From the NCBI GenBank assembly GCA_019694955.1, contig JAIBAX010000047.1, positions 1-38,914 of the forward strand: a stretch of DNA of 38,914 nt, written 5' to 3'. The position numbers were made by a program, and so were the translations under genes. Position 1 is the stretch's first letter; the number at the start of each line of letters is the position of its first letter. A model generated the notes under the pieces. That model was not told where the DNA came from. It searched no databases and saw only the letters and a list, made by a program, of their open reading frames with translations. Shown here in pieces: positions 15,710-24,396 of the stretch. The DNA comes from Chitinophagales bacterium. GTDB lineage: Bacteria > Bacteroidota > Bacteroidia > Chitinophagales > JADIYW01.

Positions 15710-18700
15710 TTATTTGGTAACTATCAAAATCTTATCATAACATCCCGTAGAAGTGCAAAGTTTCAGCAAATACTGTTGTCCCGCTAGTTGGTCTGTAGAA
15801 ATGGGAATATAGTTAACCCCTTCATTCAGCAAAAACCCCATATTTGCAACCTTTCTTCCGGCAATATCTGTTATGGTAAGATTTGCAGGTGATGCCACCT
15901 TTAAAGATATATAAATATTGGTTTGTTCCGTTGCAGGATTGGGGAATAATATGAAACGTTCAGCATCTTCTATTTTTATCAAACGAATAGGGCTGTACGC
16001 AAATGTGCCATTATTATCAATTATTTTCAGACGATAATAAACAATATCAGATTTTTGGAACAAAGCCTGATCATCCAATTCCTGATACGTAGCTCCTGAA
16101 AGATGGGTTCCTTTTGAAGTTACAAAGTGTAAAATAGGCGTAAAATCCGTTCCATTTACTGAACGCTCAATGATATATCCATTGGTATTTACCTCTATAG
16201 CCGTAACCCATTGAATCACAGCATTCATACCTTCTAAGTCAACATCAAAAGATAATAATTCTACCGGCAAAGGTCTGATATCTCTCCAATCAGGCTCTAA
16301 TGGTGTAGAGCCCTGCCCGTTATTGTTGGGGTAAACAGTTTCAATAGAGTCAATAACCAATGTATTGCCACTCATATAGCTATTGTTTACATCATCTGCT
16401 GGGGGAACATTAAAACTCAAAGGATTGGTAGCGTTAATACCTGCCGTTATGGCATCATAGCAATCCAATAATCCATCTTTATCGTTATCTACCGTCGAAC
16501 ATGATATGTCGCTGGCATCATCGCCATCTGTACCATCCCAAGCCTCATTGATATCTGTAAATGAATCGCCGTCAGAATCCGCATCTAAATAATCAGGAAT
16601 ACCATCAGAATCATGGTCGTAAACTGTAGGCTGGGTACTGCCAAAACTGCCATCTTGGTTATCATAGGAAGGATCATAACCATCACCATCCACATTAGTA
16701 TTTACGGGCAATATATAAGGCCCTGTAGGTTGCCACTCAACATTGTCGACGATGCCATCATTATCCGAATCAATATCCAACCAGTCTGCAAAATTATCTG
16801 AATCGTTATTGTTTGGCGTACCACCGATGCTTCCTTCCATATTTTGCGGCCAACCATCGCCATCAGCATCTGCACCCGGAACGATGATAGAAACACCTGA
16901 AGTATTTGCCTGCGCTTCGTAATAATCCATCAAACCATCATTATCTGAATCTAGATCGATATAATTTGGTAGACCATCCGCATCAAAAGTGGGATTAAAA
17001 TTATCTGAAGTATTCGGATCGACATAGCCTTCATTGCTAACAACACCATCGCTTCCGGCATCTGCATTTGTTTTAATCAATGGACTGGTAGGTGTAAAAA
17101 TCATTTGCGTTTGATCGGGATAATTATCTAAAGGATCGATATCATCACAAAAACCGTCCTTATCATACCCTAAGTCGGTATCGATACTACAATCGATACG
17201 ACCATCATCGTCATTATCAATACCTCCGGCTTCCGTAACGTCAGGAATTCCATCATTATCGGAATCGATATCTCTATAATCAGGGAGTCCATCTCCATCA
17301 GTATCTCTAATGACTATCGGTGTGCCATCGTCGTAAACATTTGTCCAACCATCCACGTCACCATCTGTGGGCAGGGTATAATTAGTACCAGTTGCGCCTG
17401 TTCCATCTGCAATACCATCACCATTTACATCTATTCCACCCGCTTCAATTATATCCGGAATGCCGTCATCATCACTATCTTGATCTAAATAATCTGCATT
17501 AGTACATCCTGCACCGCTACAGTCTGAATTATAAATCGGCTCGGCAGTAGTGGTGATAACATCGGTTGGGCCGGTAGGCACATGGCTGTTAATATCTACG
17601 ACTTCGCTAAGCCCGTCTCCATCTGTATCCGGTATCGACGCTGAAGGTCCTGTGCCAACAATCCCATTATTATCTGGATCCGGACCTCCTGCTTCAATCA
17701 CATCAGGAATCCCATCATTGTCTGAATCTAAATCCAAATAATTGGGAATTCCATCCCCATCTAAATCAAAACTAATACAAGTACCATTCTCATTTAATCC
17801 GCCACAACCAGCAAAATCAGGATCTCTATCATTCGTAAGGCTATCACTATCTGAATTATATAAAGGATCTGCAACCGGACAAGCGGATGTGCCAAATACG
17901 GTACCTTGGTCACATCCCATTTCAACGACATCCGGAATGCCATCGTTATCATCATCAATATCCAAAACATCACAGATGTCATCCCCATCATAGTCAGAAA
18001 CATTTTTAGTGGCAATAATGTCTAATACTGCGGGTCTCCCACCAAAATTATCAAACATCATATAATAGGTGCTTCCTGCGGTAAGACCTGTCACATTTAC
18101 CTCATCACCATTTTGAAGGATATCATAGCAAATTACCTTTGTTGCATCCCAGTTAGCAGGTGTTGCAATACAAGTATTTGTTTGGTACAAAACCATTTGT
18201 GCACCGGACGTTCCACTTGGATAGGTGGCATTCGCATCTCCTTTTAAAATGGAAGAGACATTCGATAGTTGAAAACTAAACATTTCAACCCCTGTACACA
18301 CTTTGTTGGGTACAGTAAATTTATACCAAATGGTTCCTTCCAGCTGTGTGATAGGCTGTGTACCTGCCCCTGCGATACACGAAGGAATGCATAAAGCGGG
18401 ATCAGTATTACGCGGATCACCAGTTGCTAAAAAAGTATTAGCAATAAACTTTCCTCCAGAAGAGATATCTAAAGCAGAGGCACAGGTTTCTCCACCATTA
18501 GAACCAATGGGCTTTCCTGTTGTAATGGTCGCATTAAAGCCATCATCTGTAACTGAACTGTCGGAAACGAACATAAATGTCAGGCATCCACCTGTATTAG
18601 CAGTTGTAGCGCGTAAAGTACCCAATTTATTAATACCGCCTAATGTTTGTGTTCCTGAAAAAGCCCCTAATAAAGGGTCGTTTATTGAATCACCATCAAA

Positions 18701-21565
18701 AACATAGAGTTTGTCCCATATGGTTTCCAATTCTAAGCCATTCATGATGGCGTGAATTTTATCCCCGGCGGCCAATGCTGCTGCTGATGGGCAAAATGTT
18801 CTTATATCAAAGGCATTATTGGGATAAGCACCCAACGCACCTCCCGGATCGGAATAGGTAATTGTTGACCCCTGATTGACGGTTATTACAGTATTTGCAA
18901 CTACAGGAACGCAAAAAAGGCGAAATTCAAAACCCGCCGCATTGGTACTTGAATTATCAGCATCCAAAGTAAATGTAACTAAGCCTGATTTAGAAACATA
19001 TGTGCCAAATCTTCCGGTTAAAGCCAAGTTTCCTGTAATATTTGCCAATATACTGCCAGAAGCATCTCCTTCCCTAATTGTCAGCAAATCGTTGCCACCC
19101 GTATTGGATGCCACACAAGAGGCGTTTGTTTTGGCGGGTTCTATGTCTATGCTTTTTTCAATGACTTTTAGCATCGTTCCGGGTGGAGAACGAAAAGTAA
19201 CTGTCCGAGGTCCATGGGTTGGATAGTTTCCTGCAAAATCTCCTTCATCAAAGAACTGAACGGTTTCACCACATGCCATATTGATGGTTGTCCCGCTAAC
19301 TGCCGCAGTTAAAAGTACATTGTTATTAGAAGTAACTTGTATAGAGAAATCCTTTAGTCCATTACAACTAAAATCCCATAACCGTATATATAGTTGATTT
19401 CCAGGCGTCAAGCCAGTATAGGCTTGGCTAAAAACATTGTTTCCATTCGCACAAGTCCCTTGTAAGGTCAGTCCGCCATTGCAGGGATTGTTATCAGCAT
19501 CAACATAGGCCTGCATGCCAATATCATTGGTATTTGCTGCATTAAAATAATCAGGATTAATGGTAATGGTTAAACTGCCTCCTGAAGGAATAGTGGCTTT
19601 ATACCATACATTCTCACAGTTGGCTAATGAACTGAATCCGCAACCGGTCGGGTCAGGTGTTCCGGCAGGGCTGGAGGTGACACCACAAGTTTCTGCTGTA
19701 TCTACCATCAACCCGTTATCCAAGGTGTAAGCATTACAAGGAAGTGAATTGTTTGCAGGGGTGAAATAAGAATATAGCGTTACCTGTCGATTATTGTTAT
19801 TGCAATCATAATCGTATATCCTGAAGTAGTACTTGTCGTTGGTAAAACCTTCAATACATGCAATCGTAGTGGTAGCGCCTCCAGAGGTATTGCAACTGAT
19901 TTGCGTCATAGCACTGGCATTACAGGGGTCAGCATCTGAGTCTGTATAAACTGCTATATTAGTAGTATTTGAAGCGCAATCTGCCAAACATACCGATTTC
20001 AAATCGAATGTACCCGGAGCAGTAAAGGTATAGGCATACCAAATATCCTCGCAAGTATTAGCAGTTGTGTAATTGCATGTAGGGTTGGGAGCTGTAGCGG
20101 ATTGTGTAGCATTGATAATGCTTCCTACCAACGTGTCGATATCATTTAATGATATGGCATTGCATAAATTGTCGTTAGGGGGAATGACGACCTGTGTGGC
20201 TTGAATAGTGAAAATTTGATGTGCCGTTGTATCGCAGTTAAAATCCATTACGCGAATCCACGATACTGCCCCAGAACTTTGGAAATACTGCAAGGAGTCT
20301 GTGGTTGTCCCTGCTTTACAGGTTATTAAATTAAAAGGACCATTACAGGTCGCTGCACTATATGCTGCGACAAATACACCATTTGGTATAATTCCAAGAT
20401 TACCAGTAACATTGTACTTAATTTTCATTGTATTACTTGAAGTAGCCGTTACCTGAAACCAGATATCCCTGCAATAAGCGCCTTCACCGGAACACGTAGA
20501 TATTGGGATTCCTGTATTGGGTGTCGCGTGTAACAATGTATCGGTGATGGTAGCTCCGCCTACAGTTAGTGTTTGTGCGGAACAGGGTAAATCATTTAGA
20601 TTTTTAGGGCGGATAGTTGTTTCCAAATTAAAGGAACTGTACTCATCGCAATTTTGGTCAAAGACACGAATGAAAACATCTGTATTACTTAAAAAGGCGA
20701 TATCATTAATTTTAGGAGTGAGCGTATTACTGGCACATGCAATTTCTGACAAAGCACATGCCGTGCCACTAAAAGCTTGTAGGGTAATATTGGTAGAAGC
20801 TCCTGTTATACCGACATCAAGGATTTTATTACTTGGAACTGTAATTTTATACCATTTATCCTCACACCCACCTGCAATGGCATACCCAGGTGCTGAACAT
20901 TTCGAGGTAGAAATATCCGGATAAAATAGCGGCAATAAGTTATCATCTATTGTCGTGGCAGTATTGGTTACACCATTGGTGTTGGCAATAACTTGCGCTG
21001 TTTGTGGTGCATCTCCTGTTGCCAAATCTGCCATATCCGTGGCGACAATCGCAAAATCTGAAGGGAGATCGTAGCCATCACAACCGTATTGCCAAATCCT
21101 TACATAAACTATTGAACCAGGTGTAAGACAACTTAACATCACGGTTGGCTCATAAAAGATATCTGTAGTATAATAATCATCTCCTGCTGCTAAAAGTGGT
21201 CCACTGCAAGAACTGTAAACAGCCATAGATAAATCATCTGATCCATAAATGCCCGTGTGTATAACATCCAAAGCGAATCCTCCGGAAGCAGGCACTTGTA
21301 CCCTGTACCAAATGTCATCACAGGTGGCAGCATTTAAAAATATCTCGTTCTCAGCAGAAACAGTATAATAGAAACCTGTTGGGTCGGGTGTTCCTACGCT
21401 GGTGGGCGTGAGGGAATTGGCAAAAGTAAAATAATCTACATCGGCACTTCCTACGGTGGGCGTTAGTAATGTTCCACTGGCACAAACATCTGTACCTTGC
21501 GAGAAGGATGTATTAATTTGTAGTATAAAAAAAAGAATATAACAATACTTGTAGAATTTTTCCAT
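15710..21565 (-). CDS. Giant modular T9SS-secreted surface protein
   Basis: The 1951-residue product has a signal peptide (about 1-22, ending SFS). Five tandem units of about 140 residues follow at about 23-745, each with a C-x-D-x-WY block and a later YIR-x-x-D-x-x-C block, like PPC/lectin-type beta domains. Two CUB-like domains lie at about 747-885 and 887-1016, and a sixth unit of the first type at about 1017-1185. A long series of DxDxDGxxD calcium-binding repeats of the thrombospondin type 3 kind spans about 1189-1705. Next is a region starting LPVELLSFDV, and last a T9SS type A sorting domain from about 1870 (FPNPATEQ) to KILIVTK. It should be exported and attached to or released from the surface. 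Many regular cysteines suggest disulphides. Adhesion is plausible but unproven. Confidence 0.92.
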   Translation of the reverse strand: MEKFYKYCYILFFILQINTSFSQGTDVCASGTLLTPTVGSADVDYFTFANSLTPTSVGTPDPTGFYYTVSAENEIFLNAATCDDIWYRVQVPASGGFALDVIHTGIYGSDDLSMAVYSSCSGPLLAAGDDYYTTDIFYEPTVMLSCLTPGSIVYVRIWQYGCDGYDLPSDFAIVATDMADLATGDAPQTAQVIANTNGVTNTATTIDDNLLPLFYPDISTSKCSAPGYAIAGGCEDKWYKITVPSNKILDVGITGASTNITLQAFSGTACALSEIACASNTLTPKINDIAFLSNTDVFIRVFDQNCDEYSSFNLETTIRPKNLNDLPCSAQTLTVGGATITDTLLHATPNTGIPISTCSGEGAYCRDIWFQVTATSSNTMKIKYNVTGNLGIIPNGVFVAAYSAATCNGPFNLITCKAGTTTDSLQYFQSSGAVSWIRVMDFNCDTTAHQIFTIQATQVVIPPNDNLCNAISLNDIDTLVGSIINATQSATAPNPTCNYTTANTCEDIWYAYTFTAPGTFDLKSVCLADCASNTTNIAVYTDSDADPCNASAMTQISCNTSGGATTTIACIEGFTNDKYYFRIYDYDCNNNNRQVTLYSYFTPANNSLPCNAYTLDNGLMVDTAETCGVTSSPAGTPDPTGCGFSSLANCENVWYKATIPSGGSLTITINPDYFNAANTNDIGMQAYVDADNNPCNGGLTLQGTCANGNNVFSQAYTGLTPGNQLYIRLWDFSCNGLKDFSIQVTSNNNVLLTAAVSGTTINMACGETVQFFDEGDFAGNYPTHGPRTVTFRSPPGTMLKVIEKSIDIEPAKTNASCVASNTGGNDLLTIREGDASGSILANITGNLALTGRFGTYVSKSGLVTFTLDADNSSTNAAGFEFRLFCVPVVANTVITVNQGSTITYSDPGGALGAYPNNAFDIRTFCPSAAALAAGDKIHAIMNGLELETIWDKLYVFDGDSINDPLLGAFSGTQTLGGINKLGTLRATTANTGGCLTFMFVSDSSVTDDGFNATITTGKPIGSNGGETCASALDISSGGKFIANTFLATGDPRNTDPALCIPSCIAGAGTQPITQLEGTIWYKFTVPNKVCTGVEMFSFQLSNVSSILKGDANATYPSGTSGAQMVLYQTNTCIATPANWDATKVICYDILQNGDEVNVTGLTAGSTYYMMFDNFGGRPAVLDIIATKNVSDYDGDDICDVLDIDDDNDGIPDVVEMGCDQGTVFGTSACPVADPLYNSDSDSLTNDRDPDFAGCGGLNENGTCISFDLDGDGIPNYLDLDSDNDGIPDVIEAGGPDPDNNGIVGTGPSASIPDTDGDGLSEVVDINSHVPTGPTDVITTTAEPIYNSDCSGAGCTNADYLDQDSDDDGIPDIIEAGGIDVNGDGIADGTGATGTNYTLPTDGDVDGWTNVYDDGTPIVIRDTDGDGLPDYRDIDSDNDGIPDVTEAGGIDNDDDGRIDCSIDTDLGYDKDGFCDDIDPLDNYPDQTQMIFTPTSPLIKTNADAGSDGVVSNEGYVDPNTSDNFNPTFDADGLPNYIDLDSDNDGLMDYYEAQANTSGVSIIVPGADADGDGWPQNMEGSIGGTPNNNDSDNFADWLDIDSDNDGIVDNVEWQPTGPYILPVNTNVDGDGYDPSYDNQDGSFGSTQPTVYDHDSDGIPDYLDADSDGDSFTDINEAWDGTDGDDASDISCSTVDNDKDGLLDCYDAITAGINATNPLSFNVPPADDVNNSYMSGNTLVIDSIETVYPNNNGQGSTPLEPDWRDIRPLPVELLSFDVDLEGMNAVIQWVTAIEVNTNGYIIERSVNGTDFTPILHFVTSKGTHLSGATYQELDDQALFQKSDIVYYRLKIIDNNGTFAYSPIRLIKIEDAERFILFPNPATEQTNIYISLKVASPANLTITDIAGRKVANMGFLLNEGVNYIPISTDQLAGQQYLLKLCTSTGCYDKILIVTK

Positions 21566-21590
21566 CCAATAGCGTTTAACGTTTATACAT

Positions 21591-21598
21591 CAAATATA
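21591..21598 (-). promoter_or_regulatory. Candidate -7 box for the giant surface protein gene
   Basis: On the minus strand this reads TATATTTG, a perfect match to the Bacteroidota -7 consensus TAnnTTTG, 26 bases upstream of the start codon. No good TTTG -33 element is seen at normal spacing. Confidence 0.4.
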
Positions 21599-21626
21599 AC
21601 TTTTTTTTTATAAACTAACATTTACA

Positions 21627-21653
21627 CAAAAAAATACCTCCCATTGGGAGGTA
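21627..21653 (-). terminator. Rho-independent terminator after rplS
   Basis: On the minus strand, 24 bases after the rplS stop, an 8-bp perfect stem (TACCTCCC/GGGAGGTA, loop AAT) is followed by a run of seven T. It ends the ribosomal block and insulates the giant surface protein gene downstream on the same strand. Confidence 0.85.
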
Positions 21654-21676
21654 CTACATATTTGAAGCATGCTTGT

Positions 21677-22030
21677 TTATCTAGCAGTTTTCTTTTCTTT
21701 GATACGAGCCGCTTTTCCTTTAAGGTCTCTCAAATAGAATATCTTTGCTCTTCTCACTTTACCATGCTTGTTTACTTCAATTAGGTCGATATTTGGAGAG
21801 AAAAGTGGGAATACTCTTTCAACACCAACGCCATTAGAAATTTTTCTTACAGTAAAAGTTTGTGTCAAACCACTACCTTTTCTTTGGATAACATCACCAC
21901 GAAAAACCTGAATACGCTCTTTGCTACCTTCTATGATTTTATAGTGTACATTTATGTTATCACCTGCTTTGAAATCAGGAATTTTTTTGTCCGGTATTAA
22001 TTGTTGTTCAATTTGTTTGATAAAGTCCAT
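21677..22030 (-). CDS. rplS: 50S ribosomal protein L19
   Basis: The 117-residue protein has the L19 pattern throughout: the [28 protein letters not shown] core, [12 protein letters not shown], then [13 protein letters not shown] and [13 protein letters not shown]19 sits at the interface of the 30S and 50S subunits. Length is normal for the family (about 115-120). It follows trmD by 56 bp, and a separate promoter-like box lies in that gap. A strong terminator follows. The phylum-typical order rpsP-rimM-trmD-rplS supports the identification. Confidence 0.98.
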   Translation of the reverse strand: MDFIKQIEQQLIPDKKIPDFKAGDNINVHYKIIEGSKERIQVFRGDVIQRKGSGLTQTFTVRKISNGVGVERVFPLFSPNIDLIEVNKHGKVRRAKIFYLRDLKGKAARIKEKKTAR

Positions 22031-22056
22031 GACCTTTAGTTTTAAAATTCAGGGTG

Positions 22057-22064
22057 CAAAATTA
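22057..22064 (-). promoter_or_regulatory. Candidate -7 box for rplS
   Basis: The minus strand reads TAATTTTG followed by CA, a form common at Bacteroidota promoters (TAnnTTTG). It lies in the 56-bp gap between trmD and rplS, 26 bases upstream of the rplS start, so rplS may be transcribed independently of trmD. Confidence 0.5.
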
Positions 22065-22086
22065 CGATATTTTACGTAAAAAACAA

Positions 22087-22791
22087 CTATGTGGATAAAT
22101 CGTTGTCGAATTCTTTTTTTCTTAACAAATCTGGGCGGCGTTCCAGCGTTTTTTCCAGTGCCTTTTCATATCTCCATGCCTCGATTTTTGCCTCATGACC
22201 AGATAATAAAACCGCAGGTACTTCCCAATCGCCGTATTTTGCCGGCCTCGTATAAACGGGTGCTGATAATAAATCATCCTGAAAGGAATCGGAGAGGGCA
22301 GAGGTTTCATCATTCAACACACCGGGAATCAACCTACCGATGCTGTCCACCAAAACCGCCGCCGCCAATTCACCGCCACTTAGTACGTAACTACCGATAG
22401 AAATTTCTTTGGTGATAATATGCTCACGGATTCTCTCATCGATGCCTTTATAGTGCCCACATAAAAGGATGACATTTTTCTTTAGAGATAAGGTATTGGC
22501 TGTTTTTTGGTCATATAAGTCGCCATCTGGCGTTAAAAAGATAATTTCATCGTAATCTCTTTCCTTGCGCAAAACATTGATGCAGTTCAATATCGGCTCA
22601 ATCATCATCACCATACCGGCTCCTCCACCGTATTGATAATCATCGATTTGTTTGTGTTTGTAATGCGAATAGTCGCGAATATTGTGCACGAATACTTCCA
22701 ATAAGCCTCTATCCTTTGCGCGCTGCATGATAGAATGGCTCAGTGGGCTATCTAGTAATTCCGGTACCGCTGTAAGTATATCAAACCTCAT
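22087..22791 (-). CDS. trmD: tRNA (guanine-N1)-methyltransferase
   Basis: TrmD methylates G37 next to the anticodon using SAM and prevents frameshifting. The 234-residue protein shows the SPOUT-type knot region: [15 protein letters not shown] at about residues 110-125, then [16 protein letters not shown] with the essential loop. The start [13 protein letters not shown] and the [13 protein letters not shown] stretch are also characteristic. Family length is about 220-250. It starts 1 bp downstream of the rimM stop, so the two genes are coupled. Confidence 0.97.
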   Translation of the reverse strand: MRFDILTAVPELLDSPLSHSIMQRAKDRGLLEVFVHNIRDYSHYKHKQIDDYQYGGGAGMVMMIEPILNCINVLRKERDYDEIIFLTPDGDLYDQKTANTLSLKKNVILLCGHYKGIDERIREHIITKEISIGSYVLSGGELAAAVLVDSIGRLIPGVLNDETSALSDSFQDDLLSAPVYTRPAKYGDWEVPAVLLSGHEAKIEAWRYEKALEKTLERRPDLLRKKEFDNDLST

Positions 22792-22792
22792 C

Positions 22793-23293
22793 TTATTCCA
22801 AATAAATATCTAAATACCCTTCCGGTAGGTCGAATATAATCTCTTTTTTTTTCTTGTGGAACGATAGAATAAAATCTTCTACCACAGGAATGAGTACTTC
22901 TTTGTTTTTGTACATTATTTGTGCCAGGGTTTGCTGTGGCATTTCCAAAATATCCGTAATCATCCCTAAGTTTTCTTTTTTGTTAAATGCCTGAAAGCCA
23001 ATCAACATTTCGAAGCCTTCACTAATAATATCCACGGAAATATCCTTTTGAAGTGCCATCAAGTCCTTTCCGGCAAATTTCGCAGCAGTTTCTCTGCCAT
23101 CGACTTCTTCCAGATATAAAATGGCAAATCCGGGCTCTGTGAGTTCCTTTTTCACAATAAAATAAGGAAGATTGAGTATTACTACGGACGCTAGTTTTTC
23201 AAAATCGTCCTTGAGTGTAGGATCATAGCTTACTTTTATAGCACCTTTGACGCCATGTACTTTGAGTACTTTGCCTATTTTTACTACTTCCAT
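22793..23293 (-). CDS. rimM: 16S rRNA processing protein RimM
   Basis: RimM binds S19 in the 30S head and assists late assembly. The 166-residue protein has the N-terminal barrel ([19 protein letters not shown] at about residues 3-21) and a C-terminal PRC-barrel ending in the usual [11 protein letters not shown] and [10 protein letters not shown]. Length fits the family (about 165-185). The gene is followed by trmD with a 1-bp gap and preceded by a hairpin with a T tract, which may attenuate reading from rpsP. Confidence 0.96.
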   Translation of the reverse strand: MEVVKIGKVLKVHGVKGAIKVSYDPTLKDDFEKLASVVILNLPYFIVKKELTEPGFAILYLEEVDGRETAAKFAGKDLMALQKDISVDIISEGFEMLIGFQAFNKKENLGMITDILEMPQQTLAQIMYKNKEVLIPVVEDFILSFHKKKKEIIFDLPEGYLDIYLE

Positions 23294-23311
23294 ATGGATA
23301 TTTATTGGGAT

Positions 23312-23352
23312 TAAATAAAAAACCCATCTAAAGTATCACCTTAGATGGGTTT
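23312..23352 (-). terminator. Hairpin with T tract between rpsP and rimM
   Basis: On the minus strand a 12-bp perfect stem (AAACCCATCTAA/TTAGATGGGTTT) with a 9-nt loop is followed by further T-rich sequence (TTTATTT). It lies 18 bp after the rpsP stop and 26 bp before the rimM start. It looks like an intrinsic terminator or a partial attenuator inside the operon. Confidence 0.75.
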
Positions 23353-23370
23353 GCTTATATCCTCTTGATA

Positions 23371-23970
23371 TTATTCTCCTTTTTCTTCTTCAGAAGCTGG
23401 TTCAATCACTTCAGCAGCGGGTGCTTCCTCTACCTTAGTTTCTTCAACTACTTCTGTTGTTTCCTCCACAGCAGGTGTTTCCACTACTTCTGTAGTTTCT
23501 TCTGCCACTACTTCAGGTGCTTCTTCTTCTTTTGGATTCAATTTTGCCTCAGCCTTTTCTTTTCCTGCTTCAACAGAAGCACGCAATTTGGCTGTTTTCT
23601 CATCATGGGCTTTTTGCTTTTTGTCCATGATTTTGGCATGTTTGTTTTCAAACCAATCCTTGTACATTTGTTGTGCTGTTTCTAAACTGAAAGCACCTTT
23701 TTCTACGCCTCTCATTAAGTGCTTCATGTATAAAACGCCCTTGTATGAAAGGATAGCGTTGGCCGTATTGGTCGGTTCAGCGCCTACTTGTACCCAATGC
23801 AAGGCGCGGTCGAAGTCTAAATCGATGGTTGCAGGTACTGTTGTAGGATTGTAATATCCTAAACGCTCAATAAATCTACCGTCTCTACGGTTGCGGCTGT
23901 CGGCTACGACAATGTGAAAGAACGGTTTTCCTTTTTTACCGTGTCTTTGTAATCTGATTCTTGTTGACAT
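23371..23970 (-). CDS. rpsP: 30S ribosomal protein S16 with acidic C-terminal extension
   Basis: The start is set at the ATG at 23970, giving 199 residues that begin [20 protein letters not shown], the conserved S16 N-terminus. A longer reading from 24045 would add 25 residues without S16 similarity and would overlap the promoter region. Residues 1-85 are the S16 domain ([28 protein letters not shown]). Beyond residue 110 there is a Lys/Ala linker. About 60 residues rich in Glu, Val, Ala and Pro follow, in which EETTEVVE-type units repeat. Extensions are known in Bacteroidota S16; this one is long and low complexity. S16 is needed for 30S assembly. It is the first gene of the block. Confidence 0.96.
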   Translation of the reverse strand: MSTRIRLQRHGKKGKPFFHIVVADSRNRRDGRFIERLGYYNPTTVPATIDLDFDRALHWVQVGAEPTNTANAILSYKGVLYMKHLMRGVEKGAFSLETAQQMYKDWFENKHAKIMDKKQKAHDEKTAKLRASVEAGKEKAEAKLNPKEEEAPEVVAEETTEVVETPAVEETTEVVEETKVEEAPAAEVIEPASEEEKGE

Positions 23971-24042
23971 TTTTAAAAAATGATTTTGTGTTTTAAAATG
24001 CTCAGTTTGCCATCGAATGACTACCTGAGGTTTAACGGGGTG

Positions 24043-24050
24043 CAAAGATA
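24043..24050 (-). promoter_or_regulatory. Candidate -7 box of the rpsP operon
   Basis: The minus strand reads TATCTTTG followed by CA, an excellent match to TAnnTTTG. It lies 73 bases upstream of the chosen rpsP start, allowing a leader of about 65 nt. The extended reading of rpsP from 24045 would overlap this box, which argues for the shorter start. Confidence 0.6.
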
Positions 24051-24179
24051 GGAAATACTTATTAAAAATGGATGTTTTGGCAATGTTATTTTTTTGGTTA
24101 GTGTGTATTAAAAGTACACATCATTTTAAACATCATGGTGTAAAGATATAATTTTGTTTTATTTGGCATTGCGCCAACG

Positions 24180-24234
24180 ATAGGAGCGTTATCCGCCGAT
24201 AGGCGATACAAGCGGATAGCGTGCCCGGGCGCAC
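24180..24234. other. GC-rich structured island between rpsP and leuS
   Basis: CGTTATCCGC (24187-24196) pairs with GCGGATAGCG (24212-24221) as a 10-bp stem with one G-T wobble and a 15-nt loop. A short GTGC/GCAC hairpin follows at 24221-24234. GC content is far above the flanks. The order of blocks GATAG, GAGC, AGC, CGTGCCC resembles the island at 8362-8424. From 23971 to 24160, apart from the rpsP promoter, I see nothing else. Confidence 0.5.
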
Positions 24235-24285
24235 AAAGAATTCTTATTTACTAAACTTTATAGTTGTACCACACTTCATAGAGTT

Positions 24286-24310
24286 GTGCCACACTTTTGA
24301 AGTGCGGCAC
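24286..24310. repeat. Palindrome with 3-nt loop upstream of leuS
   Basis: GTGCCACACTT (24286-24296) and AAGTGCGGCAC (24300-24310) pair with one mismatch around the loop TTG. A partial copy of the left arm (TACCACACTT) lies just before it at 24267-24276. It shares the short-loop design of the palindrome clusters near 5.7 and 7.0 kb. Confidence 0.6.
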
Positions 24311-24371
24311 ATCTTATCAAGTTTTAATTTTTTCATAACTACCTCGCATCATCTTTATAGTGGTAAACCGC

Positions 24372-24379
24372 TAATTTTG
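24372..24379 (+). promoter_or_regulatory. Candidate -7 box for leuS
   Basis: TAATTTTG is a perfect TAnnTTTG match, 17 bases before the ATG at 24397. If it is real, transcription starts near 24385 and the GTG at 24379 cannot be the translation start. Confidence 0.5.
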
Positions 24380-24396
24380 TGCGACAAATGTTTGCT

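Noticed and set aside
17935-18001. Regular nucleotide repetition in the calcium-repeat region read as a possible CRISPR or satellite
   Set aside because: The periodicity comes from coding for DxDxDG repeats with varied spacing and no constant repeat-spacer structure.
16613-20924. Plus-strand frames inside the giant surface protein gene
   Set aside because: Antisense shadows of the repetitive DGD/SDNDG codons.
23971-24045. Upstream extension of rpsP by 25 residues
   Set aside because: The added residues are unlike S16 and the region contains a strong promoter box.
24379-24396. Earlier GTG or ATG starts for leuS
   Set aside because: They overlap or touch a consensus -7 box, and family members start at the MDYRF-type position.
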